From Delphinus delphis (taxonomy: Eukaryota > Chordata > Mammalia > Artiodactyla > Delphinidae), in the NCBI RefSeq assembly GCF_949987515.2, contig NC_082703.1, positions 6,930,680 through 6,994,679 on the forward strand: a stretch of 64,000 bases of DNA. Reading direction: 5' to 3'. Positions 43,000 through 54,954 of the stretch are shown here, one piece after another; the first letter of the stretch is position 1, and each line of letters opens with the position of its first letter. The notes under the pieces are model-generated. The model had not been told where the DNA came from, did not search any database, and saw only the letters and a list, made by a program, of their open reading frames with translations. Both the position numbers and the translations under genes were made by a program.

Positions 43000-45055
43000 T
43001 ATGTATATTTTTATTGAAATACAACGTACACATAGAAAATTGCACAAATTCTAAGGGTACATCTTAATGAATTTTCACAAAGCTAATGAAGTGGACCAGC
43101 ACCCAGATAAAAAAACAGGACATGATCTGAACCCAGGAAACCCCCCTCATGCCCGTTCCAGTCATAGCCTTTGTCTGCCAAGGGGAACCACTCTTCTGCA
43201 TTTCAACACCACAGATTGATTTTGCCTGTTTTTGAATTGTACATATGTGGAATTTTACAGTGTGTTATCTTTTTTGTTTGACTTCTTTCTCTGAACTTTA
43301 TATTTGTGAGGTTAATCTATGCTGTTTCTTTATTCTCATTGCAATATTCAGTTGTGTGAATATACCAGAATGTATTTATCCATTTTTCTCTTGGTAGGTA
43401 TTTGGGTTGTTTCTAGGTGTTGAGGGGTGTTACAAGTAGTGCTGCTGTGAACATTCTTATAGATTCTTGTGAGAAACTTACATATGCATGTCTGTTGGGT
43501 GCATACCTAGGAGCGGAATTGTTGGGTCTTCGTACATTTAGTTTTAGTCAATATTGCCAAAATGTTTTCAAAAAGGTCGTACCACCAATGATGTAGGAGA
43601 GCATAGGTTCCCTGCTAGTATTTAGTGCTGTCGGTCTTCATCCTTTTCGCTTTCCTAGTTGTTCTCTGTGGGAGTGCACTCGATCCCTCTCTACTCGTTC
43701 CACTGGAAATGGGATCAGCACTTTGTTTACACAGTCTATCCATATTGCTGTATGAATCTGTAGTTGATGCTCATAAAAGGTGCACAGGACTCTACAGTAT
43801 GCATGTATTCATGACATTTATTTATTTCCCAAAGGGTAGGAAAATAGACTTAAACTCTCTCCAATTCCCTGCTACTTCAGTCAAATATGAGATTTAAATG
43901 CTTAAAACTGACTAAATTTTAGAGCATACACACTGGATACATGCCTACCAAAAATGCATGAGCATTCATGTTTCTCCATATCTTTCCAAAATTTATTACC
44001 TGATTTAAAAACTTTGGACATTTGGATGGGCAAGAAGCAGTATCTTACTGATATTTAAATTTACAGTTATTTAATTGCTAATACAGTTAAATATCTCTTT
44101 ATGTATATTAGCCATTCCGATTTCTTTTTCTTTGAGTTGCTTACTTAATCCCTTTTCCATTTTCTTGGGTTTATATGTAAAAATTGCTTATATATTCTAG
44201 ACAGTAATCCATTTGTTGGTTTTAAACATTGAAAACAACTTTATCCTATTTTCTACCCATTTGTTATTCTGTCTATACTGTTGTTGATGGTATAGAAATA
44301 TTGTGCTTGAATACACAAAGAATTTTTATACTAGGATTTGTGTGTTTGGGGTCTTATTTAAGAAGTTCTTCAACCTCTATTGAAAAATTATTCTTTTACA
44401 TTTAAAAATTATATTTGTAGTTTCATCTTCCATATTTGGGTCTTTAAGGCATTCAGAGATTTCACTGCATATAATTGAAGTCAGAAATCTAATAGATTTT
44501 CCCCCATATAGTGATGCAATTACCAAATAACATCTATTCTATTCAAAAATCCACTATTTTCTCACTGGTTTTTGGTGATATTCTATCATGTATCATGTCT
44601 CCATAGGCACATAAACATATTTTTGAGCTCCTTATTGTTTCCCAGAGTTCTATCTGCCTGTTTCTTCTATCATATCACCTATTGTAATTGTTCTTTTTGT
44701 CATCAAAATGAACTTAGCTACCTATGAACACTTATTTTTCTATAAAGTAGTAAAATGTTTACCCATTTCCTTAAAAATATTCTATAAATATATTATTTGA
44801 AATAGCTTTGAATTTTACATTAATTTGGTTAGAATTGACAACTTTCTAATATTGTTTCATTTTATCTATTAAAAATGGTACACCTCTCCACTTTTCTTTT
44901 TTTTTCAATAATCCTTTATCTCCTTTAATAGAGTTTTAAGTTCTTCCCTATAAGATCTTGGCTGGTCTTTGTTGGTATAAACCCCAGATATTTTGCTATT
45001 TCCATTGCTGTCATAATTCTCTTTCTATTTGAAATTTAACAATTCTGTGGCCAGC
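43000..45055 (-). mobile_element. Ancient LINE-1 (L1M-type), minus strand
   Basis: Reverse-complement L1 from the 3' UTR (tttttattgaaatacaacg, tgaattttcacaaagc) through ORF2 blocks (ttcagttgtgtgaatatacc, gctgctgtgaacattc, tgcatacctaggagc, tatattagccattccg, tagacagtaatccatttg, cccccatatagtgatgc). About 43630-43910 fits poorly and may be an insertion or a more diverged part. Heavily mutated, no usable frame. Confidence 0.82.
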
Positions 45056-45059
45056 CTAA

Positions 45060-45840
45060 GCAAATAAAAGAGAATATTATAGGACTGAAAGGCAAGAATG
45101 AGTCTTTTCTTCAGAGAATGTACTTCATTAATTGCTAACCAAAGATCAAATTAGGTGAGGTGGAAACTTCCAGAGCAAGAGGAAGTGAGGGTTTCCCCCT
45201 GCCCTGCAACTTTGGATTCGTCTGGTAAACAACCTTAACTTAAATTCAAGCTTTCAGATTCCCTTATCTGTCCAACAAAAAAATATTAAGAGAAAAAGTG
45301 GAATTCACATTCCCTCGAAAACAAGTTACGTTGGTCTCAATTTTCCTCTCAGCTTATCTCACTTGCAAGTAATTTGAGAACATGTTATAACCTGTCCAGA
45401 GTTATTATGACTCTGGGGTGATGTTTATGTTGTTACCATTCTCTTCTTTGCCTAGAGACAAGTGGAGTGTAGGAATTACTGCAGCATTCTCTTTCCCATC
45501 CTCCCGTATTTTCCCAGGTTTTGGAAACTCACCCCTCCTCCAGCCCCACCCCATTACTCATCCCTTGGGCTTCTCTCCCTGCGCATCCTTACGTCTTTTC
45601 CCAGGACCCATCCCACTTGGTACCGAAAGTCTTGGTTATCCGCTCACAACATCTCTCACCTGCTTTCAGAATCCCAGCCTGGAACCCTTGAACATACTTG
45701 CTGGCAATGGTCAGCTTGGGTCACTCTGCAATTCTGATCCCTCCGTTCTTGGGTCCATCTTGCTGTCATCCTCCCACTGACCCCACTAGGCTCAGTCCCC
45801 TCCACCAGCCTGTTTTCCTTATTGCTTTCTTGCTAATGGC
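45060..45840. other. Single-copy sequence, no gene seen
   Basis: C/T-rich between 45480 and 45780. The 120-codon plus frame at 45418-45780 is pyrimidine-rich and has no domain. Confidence 0.35.
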
Positions 45841-45844
45841 CACC

Positions 45845-45945
45845 CATTAATTCATTTCACTCAGACCACATTTACTGAGTACCTATTAAGGGTCAGGCTC
45901 GCACCCACTACGCAAACAGCGAACTCAAGTCCTGCCCTACCTTTA
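45845..45945 (-). repeat. L2 3' end fragment
   Basis: ttaattcatttcactcagacc, acatttactgagtacctatt and gtcaggctcgcaccc match the reverse-complement L2 3' end. Confidence 0.6.
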
Positions 45946-45949
45946 CTTA

Positions 45950-46732
45950 CTGGTTTCACGAGAGAAGGGAACTTTCAGGAAGCTGCAGGGTGAAGAGCCC
46001 CCCAGCCCTCCAGTCGATGTTCCTGAGTCTGACTGCATCCTGGTTTCGCTGGCTTTTATTCCAGCAGGAACAGCACAGGGAGGGTGGGGATGTGTGTGGT
46101 AGGCGGGGCTGAGGTGCTGAGGGAAAGGAAGGGAGCACAGTAAACCAGTGACTTGAGTTCTCTGCTTAGATTCTACCCGGTGCCAGAGTCCTGGGGATAG
46201 GGCGTGGCCCCTGACCTGACTTTGCTGCTATTCCCTTTCATGCCCATCCTTCCCTTGTGTGGGGAATCAGCAGGTTGTGTGGATGAGTTTGGACCCTCTT
46301 TGCTACATGGAGTCAGTCCCCCGTTCACCCTGGGAGGAAGTGGGGTCGGGCAGGGAGAGTGTGCCTTACACCCTTCCAGTCAGTTCTGAGGGTGTTCCCC
46401 TATTCTCCCTTAGACACGGGCTCGGGCTGCAAGCAAGTCCCAGCTACTCGGGGTTGTGGGCTTGGGAATTGGTGAAACTGGAGTCCTTTTACTTCAGAGA
46501 GAGAGAAGGAGAGGAGGGACAGAAATGGCCAGTATAAACCAGCTGGGCTCCGAGTCTGCCCCGTGTGACCTGTGGCTCTGAACCTCAGGAAGAGCAGAGG
46601 CTGCTCTGGAAAGTACTTCTGGTGCTTCACGTGGCTTGAGTAGCTACTGACAAAAGAACACACGTGAGGTTTCAGTTCAGAACAAGTCGGTCTTCCTTGA
46701 TGAGAGAAGTAGTGGCCGGCATTTATTATAAC
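45950..46732. other. Single-copy sequence, no gene seen
   Basis: No repeat or exon recognised. Overlapping frames at 46204-46762 lack domains. Confidence 0.35.
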
Positions 46733-46734
46733 AT

Positions 46735-46912
46735 CAGAGCAAACCTGTGTGTCCTCAGACAAGTTACTTAACTTCTCCTTGCCTCAGTGTTCTCATCTGT
46801 AATCTGGAAAGAATACTCACACTTGCCCTATAGGTTTCTTCTGAAGATACGATAATTCAGTTACATCCGTAACTACTTATGGAAGCGCCTATCATTTGTC
46901 AGTTGTTTAAAA
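46735..46912 (+). repeat. MIR SINE
   Basis: tgtgtcctcagacaagttac, ttaacttctccttgcctcag, tgttctcatctgtaatctgg and aagatacgataattcag are sense MIR blocks. Confidence 0.8.
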
Positions 46913-46934
46913 CACCAGGTCTGAACCTCACAAT

Positions 46935-47045
46935 GTCGTGCTGAAGTATGTCTGAGATTGAGGTTCAGAGAGACTATGTGATTCTTACAGCCAATCAGTG
47001 GTCCAGGTAGGATGTGGATTTGTGTTCTAAGACTCAGCTTTTTCA
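46935..47045 (-). repeat. MIR SINE fragment, opposite orientation
   Basis: gagattgaggttcagagagac, tatgtgattcttacagcc and gtggatttgtgttctaagac fit the reverse-complement MIR. It faces the copy just upstream. Confidence 0.6.
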
Positions 47046-47049
47046 ACTT

Positions 47050-47750
47050 CACTGCACATCTAGATTGTGTGGGGTCTGGTGGTTTCTGGAGGAAGCCGAA
47101 CTTGCATGTCCACTTCTAGGCATTTCTCATCCTCTGGGCATCCCCCCCGGGTTCCCTGTGCCTGAGACCACATCTCTGAACGTCGTGGTCAGGCCGGCAG
47201 CAGGGAAGGGTGAGCGGAGACCTAGCCTGCTGATCCTTCTTTCTCATCCTGTCGGTGCCCCTCTTTCCGCCACCTTTCCTCTGCAGAGGAAGGGGGGTAT
47301 CAGGGGAGAGGAGGGGTGGGTTTTCAGAAAGCCCAGGACTCTGGGGAGGACCTACTGCTACACAACAGCAGCTGAAAAAGCAGCCCCTAAACTCTGAGTA
47401 CAAGGAGGGTGAAGGAGACGGTTACCAGCTGGAGACGCATAACCTTGAAAATAGTGGTTCCCTTGCCTCCGCAGCCTGATGTCCCATGATGCTAGGTGAC
47501 CGGCCACTAATTTGATTCCTATGAACGATTTGACAATACTCCTCGAAGCTTTCTCCAGCCACAATCTCTCTTATTTATAGAGAGTGGATGGAGCCTTTTA
47601 CATTTTTTTCCAGCTGTTTAGGAACTCAGAATTCTCTTTTCCACTTTGTCTCCAGTGATCAAGGTCCCCGTGGCAAAGATGTACACCACACCACACCCCC
47701 ACCTTGCTGCCTAATCTGTTAGCCGCTAGTGCTGGCGGGGGACTGGAGGC
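47050..47750. other. Single-copy sequence, no gene seen
   Basis: A 127-codon plus frame (47014-47397) is opposed by minus-strand frames and has no domain. Nothing else recognised. Confidence 0.35.
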
Positions 47751-47754
47751 AGGG

Positions 47755-48100
47755 GGTGGTTTATTTGACTGTCATATCATTTATGTGGCTGTGACTTCCA
47801 ATGCTATTATCTTTGTTTAGCACAAACGGAGAGCAGTTAGTGCTAATCTATCTCGGAATCAAAAAGCTATGGAGACAGAGAAGCCTCCTCTGCAAGCCTT
47901 TATCTCTTCCCACCATCATTTTCCCAGCTGGGAGCAGGCGAGGACCCTGCTTCCAATATGCTGCTCAATGATTTTAGATGATTGATCTTTCTAAAGTGCT
48001 TTTCCGTTTCTTGCCACACAGCCGCGGATAGATTAAACAACTATGGATTATTTCAACATCAGATGGCCCGAGACAATTAGTCAGAAGAGAGGCAAGGGAG
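47755..48100. promoter_or_regulatory. Candidate regulatory block, ~345 bp
   Basis: Long non-repetitive stretch with tttgactgtcatatcattta, gctattatctttgtttagc, agtgctaatctatc, tcaatgattttagatgattg, agattaaacaac, tggattatttcaac and gagacaattagtcag. Contains HOX/PBX-like, LEF/TCF-like (ctttgtt) and homeodomain cores. Probably the longest candidate conserved element here. Confidence 0.4.
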
Positions 48101-48104
48101 TGGA

Positions 48105-48415
48105 TATCCCTGCTGGGTTTTGGTGAGGGGGAGATTGGGGGGAGGAGTGGAAGATGGAAGGATGGAAGGAGGATGCAGGACTCAGCAGACCTGAAGGGAA
48201 TAGAAAAACTATATATATTTATACAGTGGCAGTGGTTAGGCTTTTTTTTTTTTTATGGCATAAAGAATCCTCACTATCTTCGAATCAAACCTGCACTTCT
48301 GAGTAGCATTTCTTTAAGAGAGATTATGTTTCTTGGAGGAAAAAAGAAGTTGCGAGAGAGGGAGAGAGACAGTAGTGGCTGTAATAAAAGACAATAGATT
48401 AGATAGTCTCTGAAT
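48105..48415. other. Single-copy sequence
   Basis: Includes a short T-run at 48242-48254 and a gagagagag purine patch near 48353. Nothing else recognised. Confidence 0.3.
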
Positions 48416-48419
48416 GGAT

Positions 48420-48665
48420 CCGGAGCCCTAAATCACTCCCCCAGCCTGGCTGCCAGGGCGCAGACGTCCCAAGCAGGGCTGTCGTGTTTTATGGTGTCGG
48501 CGGCACTCGGGGAGTGAGTTACAACCTTGCAGTCTGTGGGTGGCTATCTGTTATTCTGTATGTAAACAGATACTCGAAGCCGGACTCCGGAACCTCCGCC
48601 TCGGCATTTCATTTTTCTGGTAATCTCACCCCGTCCCCCGCCAAGGTCGCTGTTTGGACTACATG
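48420..48665. promoter_or_regulatory. CpG-enriched block
   Basis: About 15 CpGs in 245 bases (tgtcggcggc, actcgaagccgg, ctccggaacctccgcctcgg, ccccgtcccccgcc, ggtcgctg), not SINE-derived. It lies between two ATTA-type blocks. Could be a promoter-like or bivalent regulatory element. Confidence 0.33.
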
Positions 48666-48699
48666 ACTTTCAGACTCTTCCCTGGCACTGGAGACAGAA

Positions 48700-48875
48700 G
48701 CAGCAGGGCTGACAGCCGCCCAACTCATCAACCGGGCTGACAGGCCCAAAAATTAACTTTGATATTTTGTGGGGAATAATTCAGTGGCAATTGGGCCAGA
48801 TGATGTTCTGTAACATAAGTTCAATTTCCATCACGGGGAAGCATCAGAGAGCTCGTCATCCACTTGCCAAGAGCA
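48700..48875. promoter_or_regulatory. Candidate regulatory block
   Basis: ctgacagccgcc, cgggctgacaggccc (two TGACAG cores), aaaaattaactttgatat, gaataattcag and ggcaattgggcc. Non-repetitive. The TGACAG plus ATTA combination fits TALE/HOX-type enhancers; inference. Confidence 0.38.
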
Positions 48876-48892
48876 CCTAGCAGTCTAGGAAG

Positions 48893-48926
48893 CATACGTG
48901 TGTGTGTATATATATATATATACACT
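48893..48926. repeat. (TG)n(TA)n microsatellite
   Basis: cgtgtgtgtg followed by an alternating TA run of about nine units. Confidence 0.93.
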
Positions 48927-48929
48927 CTA

Positions 48930-49230
48930 TGCATCTGCCATTTCTATTAATATAAAATAGATTAATACGTACACAGTGGACTTGTTGAGGCAGTCATTGA
49001 TTATCTGGGGCCGCATCCTTTCTTTCCTCCTTTACTGCCTGTGTCTAATTCTCTCCTTTCACGTAGGGATGGGCAGACGGGCAGGGGAGAGGCGTCGGAG
49101 AGAGAGGGGAGGTGTAAAACTCGCCATTGTGCTCCTTAGCCCTTCTCCAAAAAGCCTGGGGAGGAAGGGAGACGTTTGGGACTCACTGATGACTTCCGTG
49201 TGATCCCCCGTCTTGGGCGGGGCAGCGCAG
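48930..49230. other. Single-copy sequence, no gene seen
   Basis: Nothing recognised apart from a G/A-rich patch near 49080-49110. Confidence 0.35.
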
Positions 49231-49234
49231 TGGG

Positions 49235-49418
49235 TGGTACGCAGCCAGCAGAGACAGACTGGACGAGGGTGGAATCCTGGCTGCCTCTCTTCCCAGCTGT
49301 GTGGCTTCAATGGCTCCCTCCAGCTCTTGAAGCCTCAGTTTTTTTCTTTGTATTTTACAAATAAAGCACCCTCCTGGTGCCTGGCCCAGTGCAGGCATTC
49401 AGGAATGAAAGCTATTGC
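49235..49418 (+). repeat. MIR SINE
   Basis: gggtggaatcctggctgcc, cccagctgtgtggcttc, gaagcctcagtttttttc, tgtattttacaaataaagc and cctggcccagtgcaggc are sense MIR blocks. Confidence 0.75.
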
Positions 49419-49419
49419 T

Positions 49420-50495
49420 AGGCAAGGGAAGGAGAACACTTGTGGGTACCGACCCTCTCTATGCCCTCGGGCCTTTGGAAAAGGTACCCCCGAAGAGGCA
49501 GGTGCCACGAGCACATCACTGGAGACAGTGCTTCTTTTAAAGGAAGAAGTGGTGGGATTGGAAAGGAAACTCTTCCAAGTCAGACCCTGAGGACTGGAGG
49601 GAACTTGGAGATGAAGCGGACCCCAGACAGGTCTTTTCCAGAAGGAGACCCTGAGACCCAGGCTGCTCGAGGGACCTGCCCAGCATCCCAGCTACAGACC
49701 CTCGACCTCTCCAGTGCATCCTGCTGGTCCATTCCCAGTGCAGGGCATCGTCCCTGCTACTCCCCGTGAGCATGTTGGAGCCTTGACCTTGGCCACGGGA
49801 CTGACAATGGGATTGTGTAATCACAGGGTCCTTTTGGAGGTGGGCTAAGGGGGAGCCTTTGTGCCAAGTCCTGCTTATTTGAATGTGGCGGTCCTGTGAG
49901 TTTGGGGACAATACTTCCATCACCTCTGACTCAGGTGCTGACGGTAGGAGATTTTATCACTTGCTTTGGAGTCTAGTGAGGTTGCAGGGAGAGGACTGGT
50001 TGGAGGAGAAGACAAGGAGAGAACAAGAAACCACCTCCGGGCATCAGCACACACAGGGCGTCTTTCCCGACTTCACGCCGGCCTCAGATAGCACCACGAT
50101 CCTATTCGCTGTCTGACTCAACTCTGGGGCTCTTGTCTGCGATATCTTGTGGCAACCAAAGATCGATTTTGACTGGATTTACGTTGCTCATCTTGAGTCT
50201 AGGTCACCGCTGAATGCCTCTTCCTGGTGAGGCCTAACATCTAAATGTTGTGAATCCGACAGGCCTTGGCTGTGCGTGGGAGGCCGTTTGCCAAACGTCT
50301 GGATCGTGTTCATTTCCTCCAGTCTCCCCAGGAAATGCTCTTGTTCATTGAAATGCAGACATGACTACCTTTGTTGGGGACCATGCATTTTTTCCTTTAA
50401 GTAGAAATGCCCTGTGTGTGATGTTTGCTTTGAAAAGGAAAGCCCAGGGATCGTCTACAACAGGTTATAACATGATCCCAGGGTCCGTTGCTGGC
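49420..50495. other. Single-copy sequence, no gene seen
   Basis: 49620-49720 (ttttccagaaggagaccctg ... gggacctgcccagcatccc) may be a worn reverse-complement MIR. The 125- and 128-codon frames here oppose each other and lack domains. Confidence 0.35.
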
Positions 50496-50499
50496 TCTA

Positions 50500-50790
50500 A
50501 GCAAGTTGAGTACACATCGCCTCGCTTAATTCAGCAATATCATCAATGTCAGCGCGTATCCACCAGCTGCTGGCTATTGGTCATCTGAACCTGACACAAA
50601 CTCAATAAATACTCCATAACCCCTGACAGCCGCCAGCAGATTAGCCTGAAATGAGCGATGGCCCAGCCAACACCTGCTGAACCAAATCAGCCCCATGACG
50701 GATGGGCCTGTACTGAGCTCTGACCACGAGTGAGATCAGTGGAAGAATGATTTTATACTTTAAGAAAAGAATTAGAGATGGTGGTGGCTG
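50500..50790. promoter_or_regulatory. Candidate regulatory block
   Basis: tattggtcatctgaacc, acaaactcaataaatactcc, cctgacagccgccagcag, attagcctgaaatgagc, aaccaaatcagcccc and gagatcagtggaagaatg. Non-repetitive, with an inverted CCAAT (attgg) and a TGACAG core. Inference only. Confidence 0.3.
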
Positions 50791-50794
50791 GAGT

Positions 50795-51270
50795 GATTGG
50801 AAAGCTTTCAGAGGGGGCCATTTTTCTTCTCTTTCTTCCTCTTCCTCCCACAGACCCCGGACCTGCTGGTCCCCTCCCACACCCGAGCCTGTTACACGCT
50901 TTCCGCTCCGGGATCCCCAGGAGGAGCAAAGGTGGGAGAGCTAGAGGCGGCTGAGTCCGGAGCTGGGGCTGCTCTGGGGCACGGGCAGAAGGTGGGATGT
51001 GGCAACTCCAAGCCTTCAAGGCAGGGGCTGTCCATCTGACTCCACGGGCAGCGGGATGCCTGTTCAGGGCTGGCTGGAGTGGGGAGGCAGGGGAAGGACC
51101 ACAGCCCAGGAGGGAAAGCTGGGGCTGAGGATCCAGCGGGGAGTGCCCAGCCTGAGAATAAACGTGAGGCTTCCTTTCATCTTGTAGCAACCATCAATAG
51201 CGTCTTCCAATCTTAACAGGCCACGCCCTGCAATTGTATTGTTTAGATTAGAACACATGCTAGACCAAAG
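50795..51270. other. Single-copy GC-rich sequence, no gene seen
   Basis: A 145-codon minus frame (50753-51190) is opposed by plus frames and has no domain. The CT-rich patch 50822-50850 explains some coding-like bias. Confidence 0.35.
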
Positions 51271-51274
51271 CACA

Positions 51275-51440
51275 AACAAAACCAAAGGCTTTGTCTGAGT
51301 CCTTGCTCTTTCGCCTCGCAGATGGGAGCCTCTGACACATGACTCATCTGGACAGTCTTTCGAGCCTTACTTTTCTTACATGGGAAATGACGATGGTCCT
51401 GTCTACCCATTTTTCTAGTTTCTGAAGCATCTACTTTTGA
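51275..51440 (+). repeat. Probable MIR SINE
   Basis: gagtccttgctctttcgcc, ctcatctggacagtctttc, gccttacttttcttacatgg and gggaaatgacgatgg resemble sense MIR with several changes. Confidence 0.45.
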
Positions 51441-51444
51441 ATTA

Positions 51445-51880
51445 AGCCAAACTTTGGTCCCCAGAACATTTGTCCTGGTCTCCTGTAGATTTTTTTTCAA
51501 TTGGAGGGCAATTTGGTATTATGACATCAGCCTTCACTGAGAGATGTTTTCAAAAAGAGACCTGAGAAACGCATTGCCATGTTTACAGAAAGGCCACCTT
51601 GAGGAACTTATTTGCTAAATCCCAGGGCCCTTTCCACGCGGATCTAGGGGAGGCATTTCCGTCTGGTTTCAGTTCCAGGAACCGTTGTGTTTATCTTGAG
51701 CGACTGTTTAGATTTGGTGTTATGAACTTTGAATTGTGTAGAGATCTTGCTTTCTTTTGTGTTGGGAACTAGAAAACTCAAAGTCACATCAGCGGCCTCA
51801 CTTCGCCAGGGTGTTGAATTCCAAGACGTGTCTTGTGTTTTGGTACGAATCTCATTCTCGTTTCCTATTTTCTTTTGGCC
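51445..51880. other. Single-copy sequence, no gene seen
   Basis: Nothing recognised. Confidence 0.35.
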
Positions 51881-51897
51881 TCAAGTCTCTTATTTTA

Positions 51898-52076
51898 TTT
51901 TATTATTATTATTTTTTTTAAAGCTGGATTTCTTTTAAAAAATATTTATTTATTTACCTGGCTGCATCGGGTCTTAGTTGCAGCATGTGGAATCTAGTTC
52001 CCTGACCAGGGATCAAACCCAGGCCCCCTGCATTGGGAGCACGGAGCCTTAACCATTGGACCACCAGGGAAGTCCC
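51898..52076 (-). mobile_element. Short CHR-type SINE
   Basis: Minus-strand copy ending ggaccaccagggaagtcccc with an AT-rich tail on the left. Flanked by CAAGTCTCTTATTTTA (51882-51897) and CAGGTCTCTTATTTTA (52077-52092), 16 bp with one mismatch. Confidence 0.94.
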
Positions 52077-52094
52077 CAGGTCTCTTATTTTAAA

Positions 52095-52925
52095 TGTATT
52101 TTATTTTGCGGAGTGATGTGGGGTCTTTCTAAGCTACCTTCAATTATTCGTTGGTACCAGCTGAGGGCGTAAGTAAATCAAGGCACTGACCAGGGCTCCT
52201 GGACTCTGTACTCACCTGCTGGGATGGATAGATTGAGCACAAGGGTCTTCAGCGGTGGCCAGAGTGTAAGCACATCTTTCTGATGTATGAGCAGAAAAGG
52301 TAGCTTTTTGCCCTCAAAGTCTCTGTCAAGTAAGAGGCAAATGTTTCTGGTAGAGCCAGGCCTGGAGAGCAGTCCCCTCCCGTAAGTCCGGGCCCATCTC
52401 ACTCACACCAGAGCGCAGGCCAGGTGAACCCGTACGGGTAACATGGAAGGGAAAGCCTCACAGGGGTGGTTCACACTCTCTCCTTCCCTCGCACGGGAGA
52501 TGCCCCAGGCCCACAAAGGCTTGCAGGCTGTTTCTGGCCACATCAGCAGCGAATGTGCACTTTTAACAATCACGCTCCGCGTCTCTAAGGGTGCTTCAGG
52601 GTGCCTGTGAAGTCTTACCTATCTGCTTGGGCAGCTCTTAGCCAACCCTTCCAAAGCCTTCAAAGGCTTCTTTTTCCCCCTCGCACTTTGGTTCCTGCCC
52701 CGCCAATGCCCTCATTCCCTTCCCTACTGGTCACTGTGGCCCTGAGACCAAGTTCCCCTCCCTCTCTATTCTCTTTTCTCAGTATCTGAGCCTTAAGGCA
52801 GCCTTTGGGCTTTATTTACGTCCATAAAGTCAAGGCTTAATCACAGCGTTGGGCTCATCATGGCAGATCCATCAGGTCCTGCTTGGAGCTCCGGGTGGCA
52901 GCTATTCTGATTTTACTCCAGAGTA
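52095..52925. other. Single-copy sequence, no gene seen
   Basis: No repeat, exon or RNA gene recognised. Confidence 0.35.
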
Positions 52926-52927
52926 AG

Positions 52928-53038
52928 TCAGTTGTTCTCAGCCCTGTCTGCGCACTTGAGTCATGCAGGGAGCTTTTGAAAACTGCTGATACCAGGCCAG
53001 GGCCACCCCAGATCAACCGGAACTGATTCTCAGGTGAC
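52928..53038 (+). mobile_element. MER5-type DNA transposon fragment
   Basis: tcagttgttctcagccctg, cacttgagtcatgcagggag, cttttgaaaactgctgatacc and aactgattctcaggtgac follow the MER5 5' half. Confidence 0.65.
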
Positions 53039-53045
53039 AAGAAGG

Positions 53046-53060
53046 TGGGGGGGGGGGGGG
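53046..53060. repeat. Poly(G) run
   Basis: Fourteen consecutive G residues after ggt. Prone to length variation and sequencing error. Confidence 0.9.
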
Positions 53061-53064
53061 ACCC

Positions 53065-54785
53065 TGAGCGCCTGGAGGTTTTATTGGAGGCCTTGAGTGC
53101 ATAGGGGCGTGGTGCAAGGAGGTGCAAGGTTAAGCCTCCAAAACTCTGGAAAGATGCTTATCTCCAAAACTAAAGGCCTGCTGAGAGTCAAAAGCTGTCC
53201 GCTGCATTCGGTGCCTGTGAAGAGGGACGTGGGAAACAGAAGAGACAGCAGAAGAGATGAGAAGACAAGAAGAGGCAGGAGCTAAGCATCTGGCAAGATC
53301 TCTCCCAGACACTCATTCCCAAGGGGCAGGCACACCTCCGTGCCCCCGGCAGGCATTGCAGGAGCGGGGCTTGAGTCCCAAGCTGCAAGGTGCGCACAGC
53401 AATTCCTACCGTGAGGCAGGGACTGGGTTGCTGTTGGGAGGATGGTGGGGTTGGGGGAGGAATTTCAGAACATCATGAGCTGCCGGAAAGGTGACAAGGG
53501 GTGCTTTTCTTTCCCCAACCCAGTCTCAGTGGCCTTTGCAGGTGCAGCACTGCCTCATTTATCTTGCACTGTCAGGGGAGGACAGCGTTCCACTTAAGTG
53601 AATTTCCCTGAATTCCCAAGCTTGCTCTTTCTAAGCCCCAAATTTCATTTCCTTTAGGCATTCTGGATGGAAGGCTTTCTCAAATGTATTCTACATCTCC
53701 TTACCTTTTCAGAAGCACAAGAGTTTAACCCTTTCTCGACGACCTTGCCTTATTTTTATGACCGTTCAGCACACACACTCTCTTGCACTTCCTTTCAGCT
53801 TTCTGCCACGAGGCTGCCAGCCGTCAATCCTCACTGCTGTTATTGAGCTGTCTCTAATGCCTCCCTCTTCCTTCCCCGCAACATCTTATATATGCTACAC
53901 CCAGTTTGCAGGGACTGGAAAACCAAATATCTGGGATTGCTAGACTTTTATGTTAAGCAAGAGGAAAGAGGCTTTGAACAAGTGCTTTGGTCCATCTTCT
54001 AAGCAGTACAGTTCATGGATTTGGTGTAAGACCATGGAATAGTCATTTCAGGTGTCCGGACTTTCTCTGCTTGCACAATTTGGAAGTTACTAGAAGTCAG
54101 ATTTCAAGATAAGTGGGGGTGATGCTGTAGTGGGTTTGAAGAACAGTGTAAGTATTTTCCCTTGACTATTCATTTCCAGGAGTGTCATGTGTCTTATCCA
54201 ACTAGCTGGGTCCCTGCATTCAATGTGCTGTTGGCTTCACCTGCCAGACTACCTGTCACTAGGTTTTTTGTCTGCAAGTTGCATGAGTCTGGACTTTGCC
54301 TGACAAAGGACCCTCCCACCTGGAAAGAAATGAAGATCAAAAGCCCCTTCAGGAATATGTCTAGGTCTTCAGGCTCAGAGAAAGGGCCCCAGTTTGAAGA
54401 GCTGTCAGACTCAGACCGATGCAGTGATGTTTGGAAAGTAATCCGAATTACCAGAGGACCAGGGATATTGGATGGTTGGCAAAAATGTCTCCCCCGCACC
54501 TGCTGTCAGCACCCGTCAACCACGGGTCCAGCTTCCCCCAGAGGGAAGCACTGCCCTCACCTACGTTTTGGTGTCTTAGAGAGTTCCATCATTTGGGCTG
54601 GCAGCCTGGGTGTGTTGCCGGCAGGAAATAATAACCTGCAACTGGGATCAATTGCAGGGAAGACTCTGGGGTTTAGAAAGTCCAGCTCTGGAGTTTTTAT
54701 TTTCCCAGGAGGTGTGATGCTGTATCTTTCATGACCATCACCACCACTGGGAATTACCGTCATCACCACTGGTGGGCACTATGCC
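53065..54785. other. Single-copy sequence, no gene seen
   Basis: Contains a 190-codon plus-strand frame (54162-54734). It has no recognisable domain and no signal peptide, it is opposed by frames on the other strand, and its base composition matches its surroundings. Purine-rich patch at 53225-53280. I do not call a gene. Confidence 0.4.
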
Positions 54786-54789
54786 CCCA

Positions 54790-54952
54790 ACCTTCCTCCG
54801 AGGTGGGTGTTATAAGTCCTGTATTACAGAGCAGGAGCTGAACTTAAATAAGGTATCTTTCCTGAGGTCAGGCAACTGGAGATGGTGTCGCTGAGATTAG
54901 AACTCTCTTGTCTCTGGGCCGAAGGCTGCTCTTTGTATCATCAGTCTACTTA
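54790..54952 (-). repeat. MIR SINE
   Basis: cctgtattacagagcaggag, ctttcctgaggtcaggcaac, gagattagaactctcttg and aaggctgctctttgtatc match the reverse-complement MIR. Confidence 0.72.
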
Positions 54953-54954
54953 GA

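Noticed and set aside
53046..53060. G-quadruplex regulatory element
   Set aside because: A single uninterrupted G run next to a MER5 fragment. More simply a homopolymer; no separate G-tracts as in promoter quadruplexes.
54162..54734. Open frame of 190 codons, plus strand
   Set aside because: No recognisable domain or composition bias and opposed by minus-strand frames. No evidence of an exon or of a retrocopy with poly(A) and duplications.
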